In this document: positions 44,992-53,636 of the stretch, piece by piece | Layout of the letters: each line of letters begins with the position of its first letter | Numbering within the stretch: position 1 is the first letter of the stretch | From: Aquamicrobium sp. | GTDB lineage: Bacteria > Pseudomonadota > Alphaproteobacteria > Rhizobiales > Rhizobiaceae | NCBI GenBank assembly: GCA_019739225.1 | Contig: JAHHDT010000005.1 | Coordinates: 1,302,001-1,366,000 of the forward strand | Direction: 5' to 3' | DNA: 64,000 nt | The notes under the pieces: model-generated | The model's database searches: none | Told to the model about the DNA's origin: nothing | The model's input: only the letters and a program-made list of their open reading frames with translations | Program-made: the position numbers and the translations under genes

Positions 44992-45966
44992 ATGTGGGAT
45001 TTCGATATTGGCAGGACGCTCGGCATCATGGCGAGAACCTGGCCGTTCATAGCGCTTAGGCTCGTCGTCTATTTCGGCATTACCGTGGCTTACATCGTCG
45101 CGACGGGAGCAGGCGCAGGCGTTGGCTACGGTGTCGGCCACATCTCCGACAGCCCCGGCAGCTTCGCGCTCTGGGGCGGCATCGCCGGCTTCGGGCTGGT
45201 TTCGGTCATCGTCTACTGGATCCGCGAATACATCCTCTACGTGGTCAAGGCCGGCCACATCGCGGTGATGGTGCACCTGATCGACGGGCGCGAGGTTCCG
45301 GGCGGGCAGGGGCAGATCTCCTACGCGACCGACACGGTCAAGGCGCGCTTTGCGGAGGCCAATGTCCTTTTCGTCGTCGACCAGCTCATCAAGGGCGTTG
45401 TTCGGGTGATTACCGGGCTGATCGGCGGCACGGCCGCGCTCCTGCCGATACCCGGCCTGCAGGGCATCGCCAACTTCGTCAACACGGTCGTGCGCATCTC
45501 GCTCACCTATGTCGACGAGATCATCCTCGGCTACAACATCCGCACAAACAGCAGCGCGCCGTTCGAAAGCGCCCGGCAGGGCGTCGTGCTCTACGCACAG
45601 AATGGCACGGTGATGATAAAGAACGCCGTCTGGCTTGCGGTCTTCATGTGGGTGCTGGCGGCTGCGGTCTTCCTCGTCATGCTCGCGCCAGCGGCCGCGA
45701 TCCTCTATGTGATGCCGGGCCAGCTAGCGGGGTGGTCTTTCGTGCTGGCGCTTGTCTTCGCTTGGGCGGTCAAGGCAGCGCTGATCGAGCCCTTTGTCAT
45801 CGCCGCCCTCATGCAGGTCTATTTCCGCGCGATCGAGGGGCAGGCCCCCAATCCGGAATGGGATCGCAAGCTCGCAGGCGCTTCTCGTCACTTCCGCGAC
45901 CTCAAGGACAAGGCTGCCGCTTCCATGGGCATGGGGCGGGGCAGCGAGGCAGGCGCGCCGGCATAA
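44992..45966 (+). CDS. multi-pass membrane protein of unknown function
   Basis: A 324-residue protein with about six hydrophobic segments, several glycine-rich (GAGAGVGYGVGH; VIVYWIREYILYVVKAGH), an amphipathic part and a polar, basic C-terminal tail. No known transporter or enzyme motif is visible. I prefer the ATG at 44992, which starts MWDFDIGRTL; a GTG slightly upstream is possible. It stands between tetR and the HDAC-like gene in the same direction. Confidence 0.75.
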   Translation: MWDFDIGRTLGIMARTWPFIALRLVVYFGITVAYIVATGAGAGVGYGVGHISDSPGSFALWGGIAGFGLVSVIVYWIREYILYVVKAGHIAVMVHLIDGREVPGGQGQISYATDTVKARFAEANVLFVVDQLIKGVVRVITGLIGGTAALLPIPGLQGIANFVNTVVRISLTYVDEIILGYNIRTNSSAPFESARQGVVLYAQNGTVMIKNAVWLAVFMWVLAAAVFLVMLAPAAAILYVMPGQLAGWSFVLALVFAWAVKAALIEPFVIAALMQVYFRAIEGQAPNPEWDRKLAGASRHFRDLKDKAAASMGMGRGSEAGAPA

Positions 45967-46037
45967 AGCCTGTTGAACACAGGCTCTGTTTCGGCTCGCG
46001 ACATGGTCATTTTGCGCGACTGCGCCTATATCGGGGC

Positions 46038-46964
46038 ATGACCACGAGGCTCTATACCCACCCGATCTATCTTGAGCACCTGACGCCGGCCGGTCACCCG
46101 GAGCGGCCGGACAGGCTGCGCGCCATAGAGCGGGTGCTGGCGGATGAGGCCTTTGCCGATCTGGACAGGCAGCAGTCGCCGGAGGGCGATCCGGCGACGA
46201 TCCTCTATGCGCATCCTGAACAGTTCGTGGAGAAGGTTCGCTCACGCATTCCCGAGGAAGGCATCGCCCGCATCGATACAGACACTTCGGCGAGCCCGAA
46301 GAGCTGGCAGGCGGCACTGACGGCTATCGGCGCGGCCAATGCCGCCGTGGACGACGTTTTCTCCGGTACAGCCGACAACGTGTTCGTCGCCGCCCGCCCG
46401 CCCGGTCATCACGCCGAGAAGGTGACGGCGATGGGCTTCTGCCTTTTCAACAATGCGGCGATTGCGGCCCGCCACGCGCAGCGTGCGCACGGTGCAGAGC
46501 GCGTGGCCATTGTCGATTGGGACGTGCACCACGGCAACGGCACGCAGGACATCTTCTGGGACGATCCGTCCGTGCTCTACTGCTCCACGCACCAGATGCC
46601 GCTTTACCCAGGCACCGGCGCGAAGGACGAGACGGGCGTGGGCAACATCGTCAATGCACCGCTGACGGCCGGAACGGGCAGCGACGCCTTCCGCGACGCG
46701 TTTCTCTCGCGTGTCCTGCCGGAAATCGACCGTTTCCAGCCTGACCTCATTATCATCTCGGCCGGCTTCGACGCCCACCACCGCGACCCGCTGGCCGAAA
46801 TCAATCTCGATGAGGACGATTTCGACTGGGCGACCGGCGAGTTGATGGACAAGGCTGGACGATGGTCCAGCAATCGGCTCGTCAGCCTGTTGGAAGGCGG
46901 CTACGACCTGCACGGGCTGGCCTTCTCGGTCGCTGCCCACGTACGCCGCCTGATGAAGGGATGA
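46038..46964 (+). CDS. histone deacetylase-family protein (acetylpolyamine/acetoin type)
   Basis: A 308-residue zinc hydrolase of the arginase/deacetylase fold. The active site is clear: RPPGHHAE (H124-H125), [12 protein letters not shown] (Asp160, Asp162, His164), [13 protein letters not shown] with the third zinc Asp, and LEGGYDL. Bacterial members deacetylate acetylpolyamines or other acetamides; the substrate is not fixed by sequence. Its stop overlaps the xseB start region. Confidence 0.9.
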   Translation: MTTRLYTHPIYLEHLTPAGHPERPDRLRAIERVLADEAFADLDRQQSPEGDPATILYAHPEQFVEKVRSRIPEEGIARIDTDTSASPKSWQAALTAIGAANAAVDDVFSGTADNVFVAARPPGHHAEKVTAMGFCLFNNAAIAARHAQRAHGAERVAIVDWDVHHGNGTQDIFWDDPSVLYCSTHQMPLYPGTGAKDETGVGNIVNAPLTAGTGSDAFRDAFLSRVLPEIDRFQPDLIIISAGFDAHHRDPLAEINLDEDDFDWATGELMDKAGRWSSNRLVSLLEGGYDLHGLAFSVAAHVRRLMKG

Positions 46965-46968
46965 TGTG

Positions 46969-47223
46969 ATGAACCAGGATGCGGCCAACGAGGACATCAA
47001 GGCGCTGAGCTTCGAGCAGGCGCTTGAGGCGCTGGAGCGTATCGTCGACGATCTGGAGCGCGGAGACGTGCCGCTCGAACAGTCGATCCGCATTTACGAG
47101 CGCGGCGAAGCGCTCAAGGCGCATTGCGAGAAGCTGCTGAAGGCGGCCGAGGACAAGGTGGAGAAGATCCGCCTGTCGCGCGACGGTGCGCCTGTCGGCA
47201 CCGAGCCGCTCGATCCCGAATAG
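46969..47223 (+). CDS. xseB: exodeoxyribonuclease VII small subunit
   Basis: XseB is the helical small subunit that caps the XseA nuclease. It has 84 residues: [28 protein letters not shown] and [15 protein letters not shown], the complete signature. The ATG is 5 bases after the HDAC-like stop, indicating an operon. Confidence 0.95.
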   Translation: MNQDAANEDIKALSFEQALEALERIVDDLERGDVPLEQSIRIYERGEALKAHCEKLLKAAEDKVEKIRLSRDGAPVGTEPLDPE

Positions 47224-47557
47224 GCGATTTTAACCGCTCAGGCCTGCAGCGCCAATGTCGTCGGACGTTGCGGCACAGAAGCGCTCCGGCGCTTTGCGCC
47301 GACATCATAACTGGCGTACTGCAATGCCCGCGCCGGGCATGATCGGTACTACGGCGCTCTTCTCGCGGACGCGTGCGGGCTGGCCTCCGGCTAGGAGCCG
47401 ATAGACCGGCGGATTGGCCGTTTCGACATCGTTCCAGGTGGCGAGGAAGAGTTTATCCCGTCCCCCGAAGGCCGAAACAGGTCAAAGGCCGCATTTACTT
47501 TCGTGGCTCAACGGCCTATTTCGGGCTCAATAGCACAATGGATGAAACGGCGAGCCT
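47224..47557. other. 334-bp gap between xseB and dxs, with a gene remnant on the minus strand
   Basis: No intact gene is seen. The minus strand holds a frameshifted coding remnant at about 47305-47500 (listed separately). The 3' part near 47500-47557 holds the dxs leader; no clear promoter could be assigned. Confidence 0.5.
47305..47505 (-). pseudogene. remnant of an unrecognised gene, frameshifted
   Basis: On the minus strand a 58-codon frame reads GGRDKLFLATWNDVETANP, then [18 protein letters not shown] and IMPGAGIAVRQL before a TGA at 47305. Upstream a different frame reads KVNAAFDLFRPSG. One missing G in the run GGGGG at about 47464-47468 would join them into KVNAAFDLFRPSGGRDKLF. A stop lies just before, so the 5' part is gone. 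Residue composition looks like real coding sequence, but I do not recognise the family. Confidence 0.4.
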
Positions 47558-49471
47558 GTGACGCCAGCCCCCGATACCCCGCTCCTCGACAAGGTCCGAA
47601 TTCCTGCCGACCTGCGCGACCTGCCCGAAGGCGAACTGCCGCAACTGGCTTCCGAGCTGCGGGCGGAACTGATCGACGCGGTTTCGCAGACCGGCGGCCA
47701 TCTGGGAGCCGGCCTCGGCGTGGTCGAGCTGACGGTGGCGCTTCACTACGTCTTCGACACCCCCGCCGACCGCATCATCTGGGATGTCGGCCACCAAGCC
47801 TATCCGCACAAGATCCTGACCGGCCGGCGCGACCGTATTCGCACGCTGCGGCAGGAGGGTGGCCTTTCCGGCTTCACCAAGCGGACCGAGAGCGAATACG
47901 ATCCTTTCGGAGCGGCCCATTCATCGACTTCGATTTCCGCTGGTCTCGGCATGGCCGTAGCGCGCGATCTCAAGGGCGGCGCCAATAACGTGATTGCCGT
48001 GATCGGCGACGGCGCCATGTCGGCCGGCATGGCCTATGAGGCGATGAACAACGCCGGCGCGCTCGACGCGCGGCTGATCGTCATCCTCAACGACAACGAC
48101 ATGTCGATCGCACCACCGTCCGGCGCGATGAGCCATTATCTGGCACGGCTGGCGTCTGGCTCGACCTATGCCGGCATCCGGGATTTCGGCAAGAAACTGA
48201 CGTCCTATCTCGGCAAGCGCGTCGACCGTGCTGTTACGCGCGCCGTCGAACATGCGCGCGGCTACGTCACCGGCGGCACGCTTTTCGAGGAAATGGGTTT
48301 CTTTCACATCGGCCCCATCGACGGGCACGACCTTGAGCACCTCGTGCCCGTGCTGCGCAACGTGCGCGACAACGGTACCGGTCCCGTTCTCATCCATGTC
48401 GTCACCCAGAAGGGCAAGGGCTATGCGCCGGCCGAACAGGCCGCCGACAAGTATCACGGCGTCAACAAGTTCGATGTCATCAGCGGCGCGCAGGCCAAGG
48501 CGCCGGCCAATGCGCCGAGCTATACCAAGGTGTTTGCCGAAAGCCTCGTGCGCGAGGCGCAGGAGGACGAACGCATCGTCGCCGTTACCGCCGCGATGCC
48601 CAGCGGCACGGGCCTCGATCTTTTCGGGGAAGCGTTCCCGTCACGCACGTTCGACGTCGGTATCGCCGAGCAGCATGCGGTCACCTTCGCGGCTGGTCTG
48701 GCGACCGAGGGCCTGAAGCCGTTTGCGGCGATCTATTCGACCTTCCTCCAGCGCGCCTACGACCAGGTTGTGCATGACGTCGCGATCCAGAAGCTGCCGG
48801 TGCGCTTTCCGATCGACCGTGCCGGCTTCGTCGGCGCCGACGGCCCGACTCATTGCGGCGCGTTCGACGTGACCTATCTGGCTTCGCTGCCGGACTTCGT
48901 CGTCATGGCGGCCGCCGACGAGGCGGAACTGCGGCACATGGTGCGCACTGCAGCCGATTTCGATGAGGGTCCTATCGCCTTCCGCTATCCGCGCGGCAAT
49001 GGCGTTGGCGTCGAGATGCCCGAGCGTGGCCAGCCGCTGGAGATCGGTCGTGGCCGCATCGTTAAGCAGGGCACAAAGGTGGCGCTGCTGTCTTTCGGCA
49101 CCCGCCTTGCGGATTGCCTGCTTGCCGCCGAGGAGCTGGATGCCGCCGGCCTCTCCACGACGGTCGCCGACGCCCGCTTCGCCAAGCCGCTCGACGCCGA
49201 TCTGGTGCGTCGCCTGGCGCGCGAGCACGAGGTGCTGATCACCGTCGAGGAAGGCGCGATTGGCGGCTTCGCGACACATGTCCTGCACCAACTCGCCCAT
49301 GAGGGCCTGCTGGAGAGCGGGCTCAAGGTCAGGCCGTTGATCCTGCCGGACGCCTTCGTCGATCACGCCAAGCCTGAGAAGATGTATGCGGATGCGGGCC
49401 TCGACACGGCCGGCATCGTGCGTGCCGTATTCGGCGCGCTCGGTCGCTCGGTGGGTGCCGCAAGCGCCTGA
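47558..49471 (+). CDS. dxs: 1-deoxy-D-xylulose-5-phosphate synthase
   Basis: Dxs makes DXP from pyruvate and glyceraldehyde 3-phosphate with thiamine diphosphate, the entry step of the MEP pathway. It has 637 residues: [29 protein letters not shown], the ThDP-binding [25 protein letters not shown], and the pyrimidine-domain [17 protein letters not shown] (catalytic Glu). The start is a GTG ([12 protein letters not shown]). Confidence 0.97.
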   Translation: MTPAPDTPLLDKVRIPADLRDLPEGELPQLASELRAELIDAVSQTGGHLGAGLGVVELTVALHYVFDTPADRIIWDVGHQAYPHKILTGRRDRIRTLRQEGGLSGFTKRTESEYDPFGAAHSSTSISAGLGMAVARDLKGGANNVIAVIGDGAMSAGMAYEAMNNAGALDARLIVILNDNDMSIAPPSGAMSHYLARLASGSTYAGIRDFGKKLTSYLGKRVDRAVTRAVEHARGYVTGGTLFEEMGFFHIGPIDGHDLEHLVPVLRNVRDNGTGPVLIHVVTQKGKGYAPAEQAADKYHGVNKFDVISGAQAKAPANAPSYTKVFAESLVREAQEDERIVAVTAAMPSGTGLDLFGEAFPSRTFDVGIAEQHAVTFAAGLATEGLKPFAAIYSTFLQRAYDQVVHDVAIQKLPVRFPIDRAGFVGADGPTHCGAFDVTYLASLPDFVVMAAADEAELRHMVRTAADFDEGPIAFRYPRGNGVGVEMPERGQPLEIGRGRIVKQGTKVALLSFGTRLADCLLAAEELDAAGLSTTVADARFAKPLDADLVRRLAREHEVLITVEEGAIGGFATHVLHQLAHEGLLESGLKVRPLILPDAFVDHAKPEKMYADAGLDTAGIVRAVFGALGRSVGAASA

Positions 49472-49603
49472 TTGAGGCCAATGAATGCCCGCCTTCCAGG
49501 CTTTGGTGCGCGCGTCGCGCATACGTTTCGCTAACCCTTCCGCTTGGCGCTTCCTTAGGTCCGCTGCGATAGAACCGCGCCCGAACGCGAATGGGGTTTC
49601 GGG

Positions 49604-49888
49604 ATGCGCAGGCTGGCGTCTGCCTTGCTGGTGGCGATGACCTTCGGCGGTGAAGCAGCCGCCGACGAGCGATATGACCGTCGCCTCGACCAGGCAGCCG
49701 CCAATATCGTTGCATCCCGCTTGGGGGGGGCGTTGCGTGGCGCCTTCGACCTTGGCGAGGAGGCCAGACTGTCCACGCGCGCGCAGGAGACACCGCCCCC
49801 GCGACCGAAGGACCGGCGTCGCGGTGTATGGCAGGACGGGCTCGCGATCGCGGTCGAGAAAAGGCCGCGCGCCTCGCCCGAACTCTGA
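49604..49888 (+). CDS. small secreted protein of unknown function
   Basis: A 94-residue protein with a short signal peptide (MRRLASALLVAMTFGGEAAA) and a polar Arg/Pro-rich mature part (DQAAANIVASRLGGALRGAF early, then charged). It lies between dxs and tlyA, where small secreted proteins are common in Rhizobiales. No motif was recognised. A run of seven G at about 49724-49730 could hide a frame error. Confidence 0.5.
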   Translation: MRRLASALLVAMTFGGEAAADERYDRRLDQAAANIVASRLGGALRGAFDLGEEARLSTRAQETPPPRPKDRRRGVWQDGLAIAVEKRPRASPEL

Positions 49889-49939
49889 CGATCCCCGATC
49901 CGCCTTGCCTTGAACGCCCGCTTGGCCCAAGGAGGGCGT

Positions 49940-50704
49940 ATGAACACGCCGAACCAAACTGCCGGCAGACTTCGGCTTGACGAACTGCTCGTCCGGCGCG
50001 GGCTTTTTGCCAGCCGCTCTCGGGCGCGAGACGCGATCACGCGGGGCGCGGTTGCGGTGGATGGCGTGACTGCCGCGAAGCCGGGACAGGCGACCGCTGA
50101 AACGGCCGAGATTGCCGTCGACGATCCGGCGCGCGCCTACGTCTCGCGCGCGGCGCTTAAGCTGGTGGCGGGGCTCGACGCATTCGGCATCGATCCGGCG
50201 GGGCTGCATGCGCTCGACATCGGCGCATCCACGGGCGGTTTCACGCAGGTGCTGCTGGAGCGTGGCGCCGCGCATGTGGTTGCGGTCGATGTCGGACATG
50301 GTCAGCTCGACCCGGCGCTGGCAGCCGATCCGCGCGTCACCTCGCTGGAAAAGCTTAACGCGCGCGATCTCGATGCCAGCCATTTCGGCGCCGTCGGCCC
50401 AGGCCTCGTGGTCTCCGATGTCAGCTTTATCTCGCTGAAGCTCGCTTTGCCGCCGGCGCTCGATCTTGCCGCGCCCGGCGCGCGCTGCGTGCTGCTGGTC
50501 AAGCCGCAGTTCGAGGCAGGCCGGGAAGCGATCGGCAAGGGCGGCCTGCTCCGCGACCCCGCGATGGGCGAGCAGATTGCGCACGACCTTGAAACCTGGC
50601 TCGACGCGCTGCCCGGATGGCGCGCGCTTGGCTTCGTGCCGTCGCCGATCGAAGGTGGCGATGGCAACCGGGAATTCTTGCTGGCAGGCGTGAAGGACAG
50701 ATGA
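49940..50704 (+). CDS. tlyA: TlyA family rRNA 2'-O-methyltransferase
   Basis: A 254-residue protein with an N-terminal S4 RNA-binding domain (RLDELLVRRGLFASRSRARDAITRGAV, in part) and an FtsJ-type SAM domain (DIGASTGGFTQVLLERGA; VVSDVSFISL; LLVKPQFEAG). TlyA 2'-O-methylates 16S and/or 23S rRNA; it is also called a hemolysin, but the enzyme role is the established one. AGGAGGG lies just before the ATG at 49940. Its stop overlaps the next start by ATGA. Confidence 0.93.
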   Translation: MNTPNQTAGRLRLDELLVRRGLFASRSRARDAITRGAVAVDGVTAAKPGQATAETAEIAVDDPARAYVSRAALKLVAGLDAFGIDPAGLHALDIGASTGGFTQVLLERGAAHVVAVDVGHGQLDPALAADPRVTSLEKLNARDLDASHFGAVGPGLVVSDVSFISLKLALPPALDLAAPGARCVLLVKPQFEAGREAIGKGGLLRDPAMGEQIAHDLETWLDALPGWRALGFVPSPIEGGDGNREFLLAGVKDR

Positions 50705-51945
50705 GCGGCATTCTTACCATTTCGCGTCTCGGCGCCCAGGGCGACGGCATCGCCGAAACCCGGCAGGGACAGGTCTTCGTGCCGTTCGCGCTGCCCGGCG
50801 AAAAGGTCAACGCCTCGCTGGACGGAAAGAAGGCCGACCTTGTCTCGGTCATCGAGCCGTCGCCGCTGCGCGTCAAGCCGCCGTGCCGTCATTTCGGCGA
50901 TTGCGGCGGCTGCGCGCTGCAGCATCTGGAGGAAACTGCCTACCGCGACTGGAAACGCGAAAAGCTGGTTGAGGCGCTGCGGTCGAAAGGGCTGGAGGTG
51001 CCCGTCGACGATCTGGTTCCCTGCCAGCCGTACACGCGCCGCCGCGCGGCGTTTACCGCCCGCACGACGGACAAGGGCGTGCTGCTCGGCTTCAACGCCG
51101 CGCTCTCGCACCGCATCGTGGATGTCGAGGAATGCCCGATCCTTCTGCCGTCGATCGTCGAGAGCCTGCCGATGCTCCGCGATCTGACGGCGTTGATCGC
51201 ACGCAGCTTCAAGCCTTTCCGGCTCAACGTCACGCACACCGCCTCCGGTCTCGATGTGGCTGCCGAAGGCAGCGGGTCGCTGGAAGGCAAGGCGCGCCAG
51301 GCAGTGGTCGAATTCGTCGTGCGCAGCGGTCTCGCCCGCCTTTCCATAGACGGCGAGATCATCGTCGAGCCAAAGAAGCCGCTCATCATGGCCGGTGAAG
51401 TCGCGGTGCTGCCGCCACCGGGCGCCTTTCTGCAGGCGGTCGCCGAGGCGGAGACGACCATGGCCGGACTGGTTGGCGCGCATCTGGCGAAGGCAAAGCG
51501 CGTGGCCGACCTTTTCGCCGGCGTCGGCACCTTCGCCCTGCGGCTGGCGCGCAACAGCGAGGTCCATGCGGTGGAGGGCGACGCGGCGGCGATTGCAAGC
51601 CTCGATCGCGCCTACCGTTTCGGCGAAGGGCTCAAGAAGGTTACGGTGGAAAAGCGCGACCTGTTCGTGCGCCCGCTGACCTTCAAGGAACTCGACGCGA
51701 CCTTCGACGGGCTGGTCTTCGATCCGCCGCGTGCCGGCGCGGAAGATCAGGCCAAGCAGATAGCCCGCAGCCAGGTCCGCTTCGTCGCAGCCGTTTCGTG
51801 CAATCCGGTGACTTTGGCGCGCGACCTGCGCATCCTCGTCGATGGCGGCTATCGCCTCACGCGTGTTGTGCCGGTAGACCAGTTCCTGTGGTCGCCGCAT
51901 CTCGAAGCGGTGGCGCTGCTGGAGAAGCCGCGGAAGAGGCGATAG
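50701..51945 (+). CDS. class I SAM-dependent RNA m5U methyltransferase (RlmD/TrmA group)
   Basis: A 414-residue enzyme with a short N-terminal TRAM-like domain, a 4Fe-4S cluster set C62, C68, C71 (CRHFGDCGGC) and C145 (VEECPILL), and a C-terminal methyltransferase domain (ADLFAGVGTFAL; FDPPRAGAEDQ; catalytic Cys in SCNPVTLARD). This is the RlmCD/RumA type that makes m5U in 23S rRNA. It is translationally coupled to tlyA. Confidence 0.93.
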   Translation: MSGILTISRLGAQGDGIAETRQGQVFVPFALPGEKVNASLDGKKADLVSVIEPSPLRVKPPCRHFGDCGGCALQHLEETAYRDWKREKLVEALRSKGLEVPVDDLVPCQPYTRRRAAFTARTTDKGVLLGFNAALSHRIVDVEECPILLPSIVESLPMLRDLTALIARSFKPFRLNVTHTASGLDVAAEGSGSLEGKARQAVVEFVVRSGLARLSIDGEIIVEPKKPLIMAGEVAVLPPPGAFLQAVAEAETTMAGLVGAHLAKAKRVADLFAGVGTFALRLARNSEVHAVEGDAAAIASLDRAYRFGEGLKKVTVEKRDLFVRPLTFKELDATFDGLVFDPPRAGAEDQAKQIARSQVRFVAAVSCNPVTLARDLRILVDGGYRLTRVVPVDQFLWSPHLEAVALLEKPRKRR

Positions 51946-52647
51946 TCAGGCCAGCAGCCGGTCGACGAACGCCGGCACGGTTTCCGTTGCCGGCCCTCGG
52001 ATCGTTTCGTCAAACAATTCGGTATTTTCCGACTGTTCGAGGTTAAGTTCCACCGTGCGCGCACCTGCGGTCCGCGCCTCCTCGACGAAAGCCGCGGCCG
52101 GATAGACATTCCCGGACGTACCGATGGCAATGAAAAGCTCCGCCTCACGCAGCGCGCGGTAGATGCGGTCCATCTGGTATGGCATCTCGCCGAACCACAC
52201 GACGTCGGGCCGCAGGCGCCCGATGGTCCCGCACAAGGTGCACTGGGAGTTCACGGTCATGTCGCCGCGCCAGCGCATGCGCATGCCGCATGCCTCGCAC
52301 AGCGCCGACCCGTGCTCGCCATGCATGTGGATCAGTTTCCTCGATCCAGCCGATTCGTGCAGGTCGTCGACATTCTGCGTCACCAGCAGGAATTCACCTT
52401 TGAACCCACCTTCCAGCCGCGCCAGCGCGTGATGCGCTTCGTTGGGGTAGACGTTGGCCAGGTTGCGTCGGCGCATGTTGTAGAATTCGAGCACTTTGCC
52501 GGGATTGCGCGCATAGCCCTCGGGTGTCGCGTAATCGCGATAGTCGATCTTCGACCAGAGGCCGTTTTTGTCGCGAAAGCTCGGAATGCCGGATTCGACG
52601 GAAATGCCTGCGCCGGTGAGGATAACGATGGAAGAGGGGGGCGTCAT
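51946..52647 (-). CDS. cobB: NAD-dependent protein deacylase, sirtuin class
   Basis: A 233-residue class III sirtuin. The NAD-binding loop GAGISVESGIPSFRDKNGLW, TQNVDDLHESAGS, and the catalytic His in HMHGEHG (H109) are all present, with the structural zinc set C117, C120, C136, C139. The spacing of a Tyr-x2-Arg acyl-pocket pair (YNMRR, about 57-61) suggests desuccinylase-type activity as in E. coli CobB. It diverges from the RES-Xre pair across about 77 bases. Confidence 0.94.
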   Translation of the reverse strand: MTPPSSIVILTGAGISVESGIPSFRDKNGLWSKIDYRDYATPEGYARNPGKVLEFYNMRRRNLANVYPNEAHHALARLEGGFKGEFLLVTQNVDDLHESAGSRKLIHMHGEHGSALCEACGMRMRWRGDMTVNSQCTLCGTIGRLRPDVVWFGEMPYQMDRIYRALREAELFIAIGTSGNVYPAAAFVEEARTAGARTVELNLEQSENTELFDETIRGPATETVPAFVDRLLA

Positions 52648-52673
52648 AGGCGGCTCAGCTTGAAATGGGCGAC

Positions 52674-52692
52674 TATTGAGCGCATATTGAGC
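52674..52692. promoter_or_regulatory. direct repeat in the sirtuin / RES-Xre gap
   Basis: TATTGAGC occurs at 52674-52681 and 52685-52692, 11 bases apart (one helical turn). It sits about 35-50 bases before the antitoxin ATG and is a candidate site for autoregulation by the Xre-type antitoxin. The repeat is seen; the binder is inferred. Confidence 0.4.
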
Positions 52693-52724
52693 ATACAAAT
52701 GTCAAAATACGCAAGGATGTTGTC

Positions 52725-53096
52725 ATGTCCATGATGGCGTTGGAAAGCTCCGCACAGAAGTTCGGCGAGGGCGGCACGCCGTTCCTGTCGGCGCGGCGCG
52801 TGGCCGATCTGCTCGGGGTGACGATGACCGAACTGGCCGGCCTGATCGGTGTTGCCCGCAACACGCTGGCAGCCAAGGGCGGCGCACGCAAGGTCGACGC
52901 CGCCTTGAGCCCGGTGGTGCGGGTGCTGACGATGGCCGGCGAGATGGCCGGCGGCGAGGAACGCGCGGCGATCTGGTTCAAGCATCAGCCGATTCCGGGC
53001 TGGGCCGGCAAGACCGCCTACGATCTCGTCCGCGAAGGCAAGGCCGACAAGGTTCTGGCCTATCTGGAGGCAGTGCGTTCCGGCGTCTATGCCTGA
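52725..53096 (+). CDS. Xre-type antitoxin with MbcA/ParS toxin-binding domain
   Basis: A 123-residue antitoxin: an N-terminal Xre-like helix-turn-helix (FLSARRVADLLGVTMTELAGLIGVARNTLAAK, in part) and a C-terminal DUF2384/MbcA domain (AAIWFKHQPIPGWAGKTAYDLVREG; VLAYLEAVRSGVYA). It should block the RES toxin and repress its own promoter. The coding end overlaps the toxin start by eight bases (ATGCCTGA). Confidence 0.9.
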   Translation: MSMMALESSAQKFGEGGTPFLSARRVADLLGVTMTELAGLIGVARNTLAAKGGARKVDAALSPVVRVLTMAGEMAGGEERAAIWFKHQPIPGWAGKTAYDLVREGKADKVLAYLEAVRSGVYA

Positions 53097-53601
53097 CGGA
53101 AAGCCACCGCTGACCCTGTGGCGCGCTTTCGTTCCGCGCTGGGCGCATCTGCCGCTGTCGGGCGAAGGCGCCGCGCGCTTCGGTGGACGGTGGAATCCCG
53201 AAGGCGAGCCGACGATCTATGCCGCGCGCGAGCTCTCGACAGCCTGGGCAGAGTACAATCAGGGCTTCGTCCAGCATCCGGCCCTCATCGCCCGGCTCGA
53301 GCTGGAGGGCGCCGACCTCGCCGACCTGACCCTGCCGACCATGCTGGAGGCGTTCGCGCTGCAGGGTGGCATCCACCGATGCGAGTGGCGCGCAGCGCTC
53401 GATATGGGTGACGTCCCGCAAACGCATGCTGTGCGCGAACGACTGCTTGCCGAAGGGTTCCACGGCGTTGTCTATCCGTCCTTCATGTCGCCAGGCGGCA
53501 CCTGTGTGGCCCTGTGGCGCTGGAACGGACCTGACGAGCCCAGGCTGACGGTGGTCGATCCCGAAGGCCGCCTGCCGAAAACTCCGGCGTCATGGCTCTG
53601 A
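53089..53601 (+). CDS. RES-domain toxin (NAD-depleting)
   Basis: A 170-residue RES domain protein, the toxin of a RES-Xre type II system. The name-giving Arg, Glu and Ser are visible in GAARFGGRWNPEG, ARELSTAWAEYNQG and MSPGGTCVA. Characterised RES toxins degrade NAD+ by phosphorolysis or hydrolysis and stop growth. It is translationally coupled to the antitoxin and lies next to a sirtuin, another NAD consumer. Confidence 0.9.
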   Translation: MPDGKPPLTLWRAFVPRWAHLPLSGEGAARFGGRWNPEGEPTIYAARELSTAWAEYNQGFVQHPALIARLELEGADLADLTLPTMLEAFALQGGIHRCEWRAALDMGDVPQTHAVRERLLAEGFHGVVYPSFMSPGGTCVALWRWNGPDEPRLTVVDPEGRLPKTPASWL

Positions 53602-53610
53602 CAGTTAGGG

Positions 53611-53628
53611 GAGCCTCGAAGGACGCAC
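53611..53628. repeat. fragment of the interspersed repeat seen at 7426-7603
   Basis: The 18 bases GAGCCTCGAAGGACGCAC match bases 7586-7603 exactly, so a truncated copy of that element lies just after the RES toxin gene. Confidence 0.8.
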
Positions 53629-53636
53629 GAAAGGAG

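Noticed and set aside
47373-47561. A 62-codon plus-strand frame before dxs
   Set aside because: It is Arg/Pro-rich without a clear ribosome binding site, and the opposite strand carries the better coding signal (the gene remnant).
48641-50584. A 647-codon minus-strand frame opposite dxs and tlyA
   Set aside because: It is a mirror of strongly conserved genes and spans two of them; composition is shadow-like.
50302-51900. A 532-codon minus-strand frame opposite tlyA and the RNA methyltransferase gene
   Set aside because: It is antisense to two clear enzymes with cluster and SAM motifs and has no domain.
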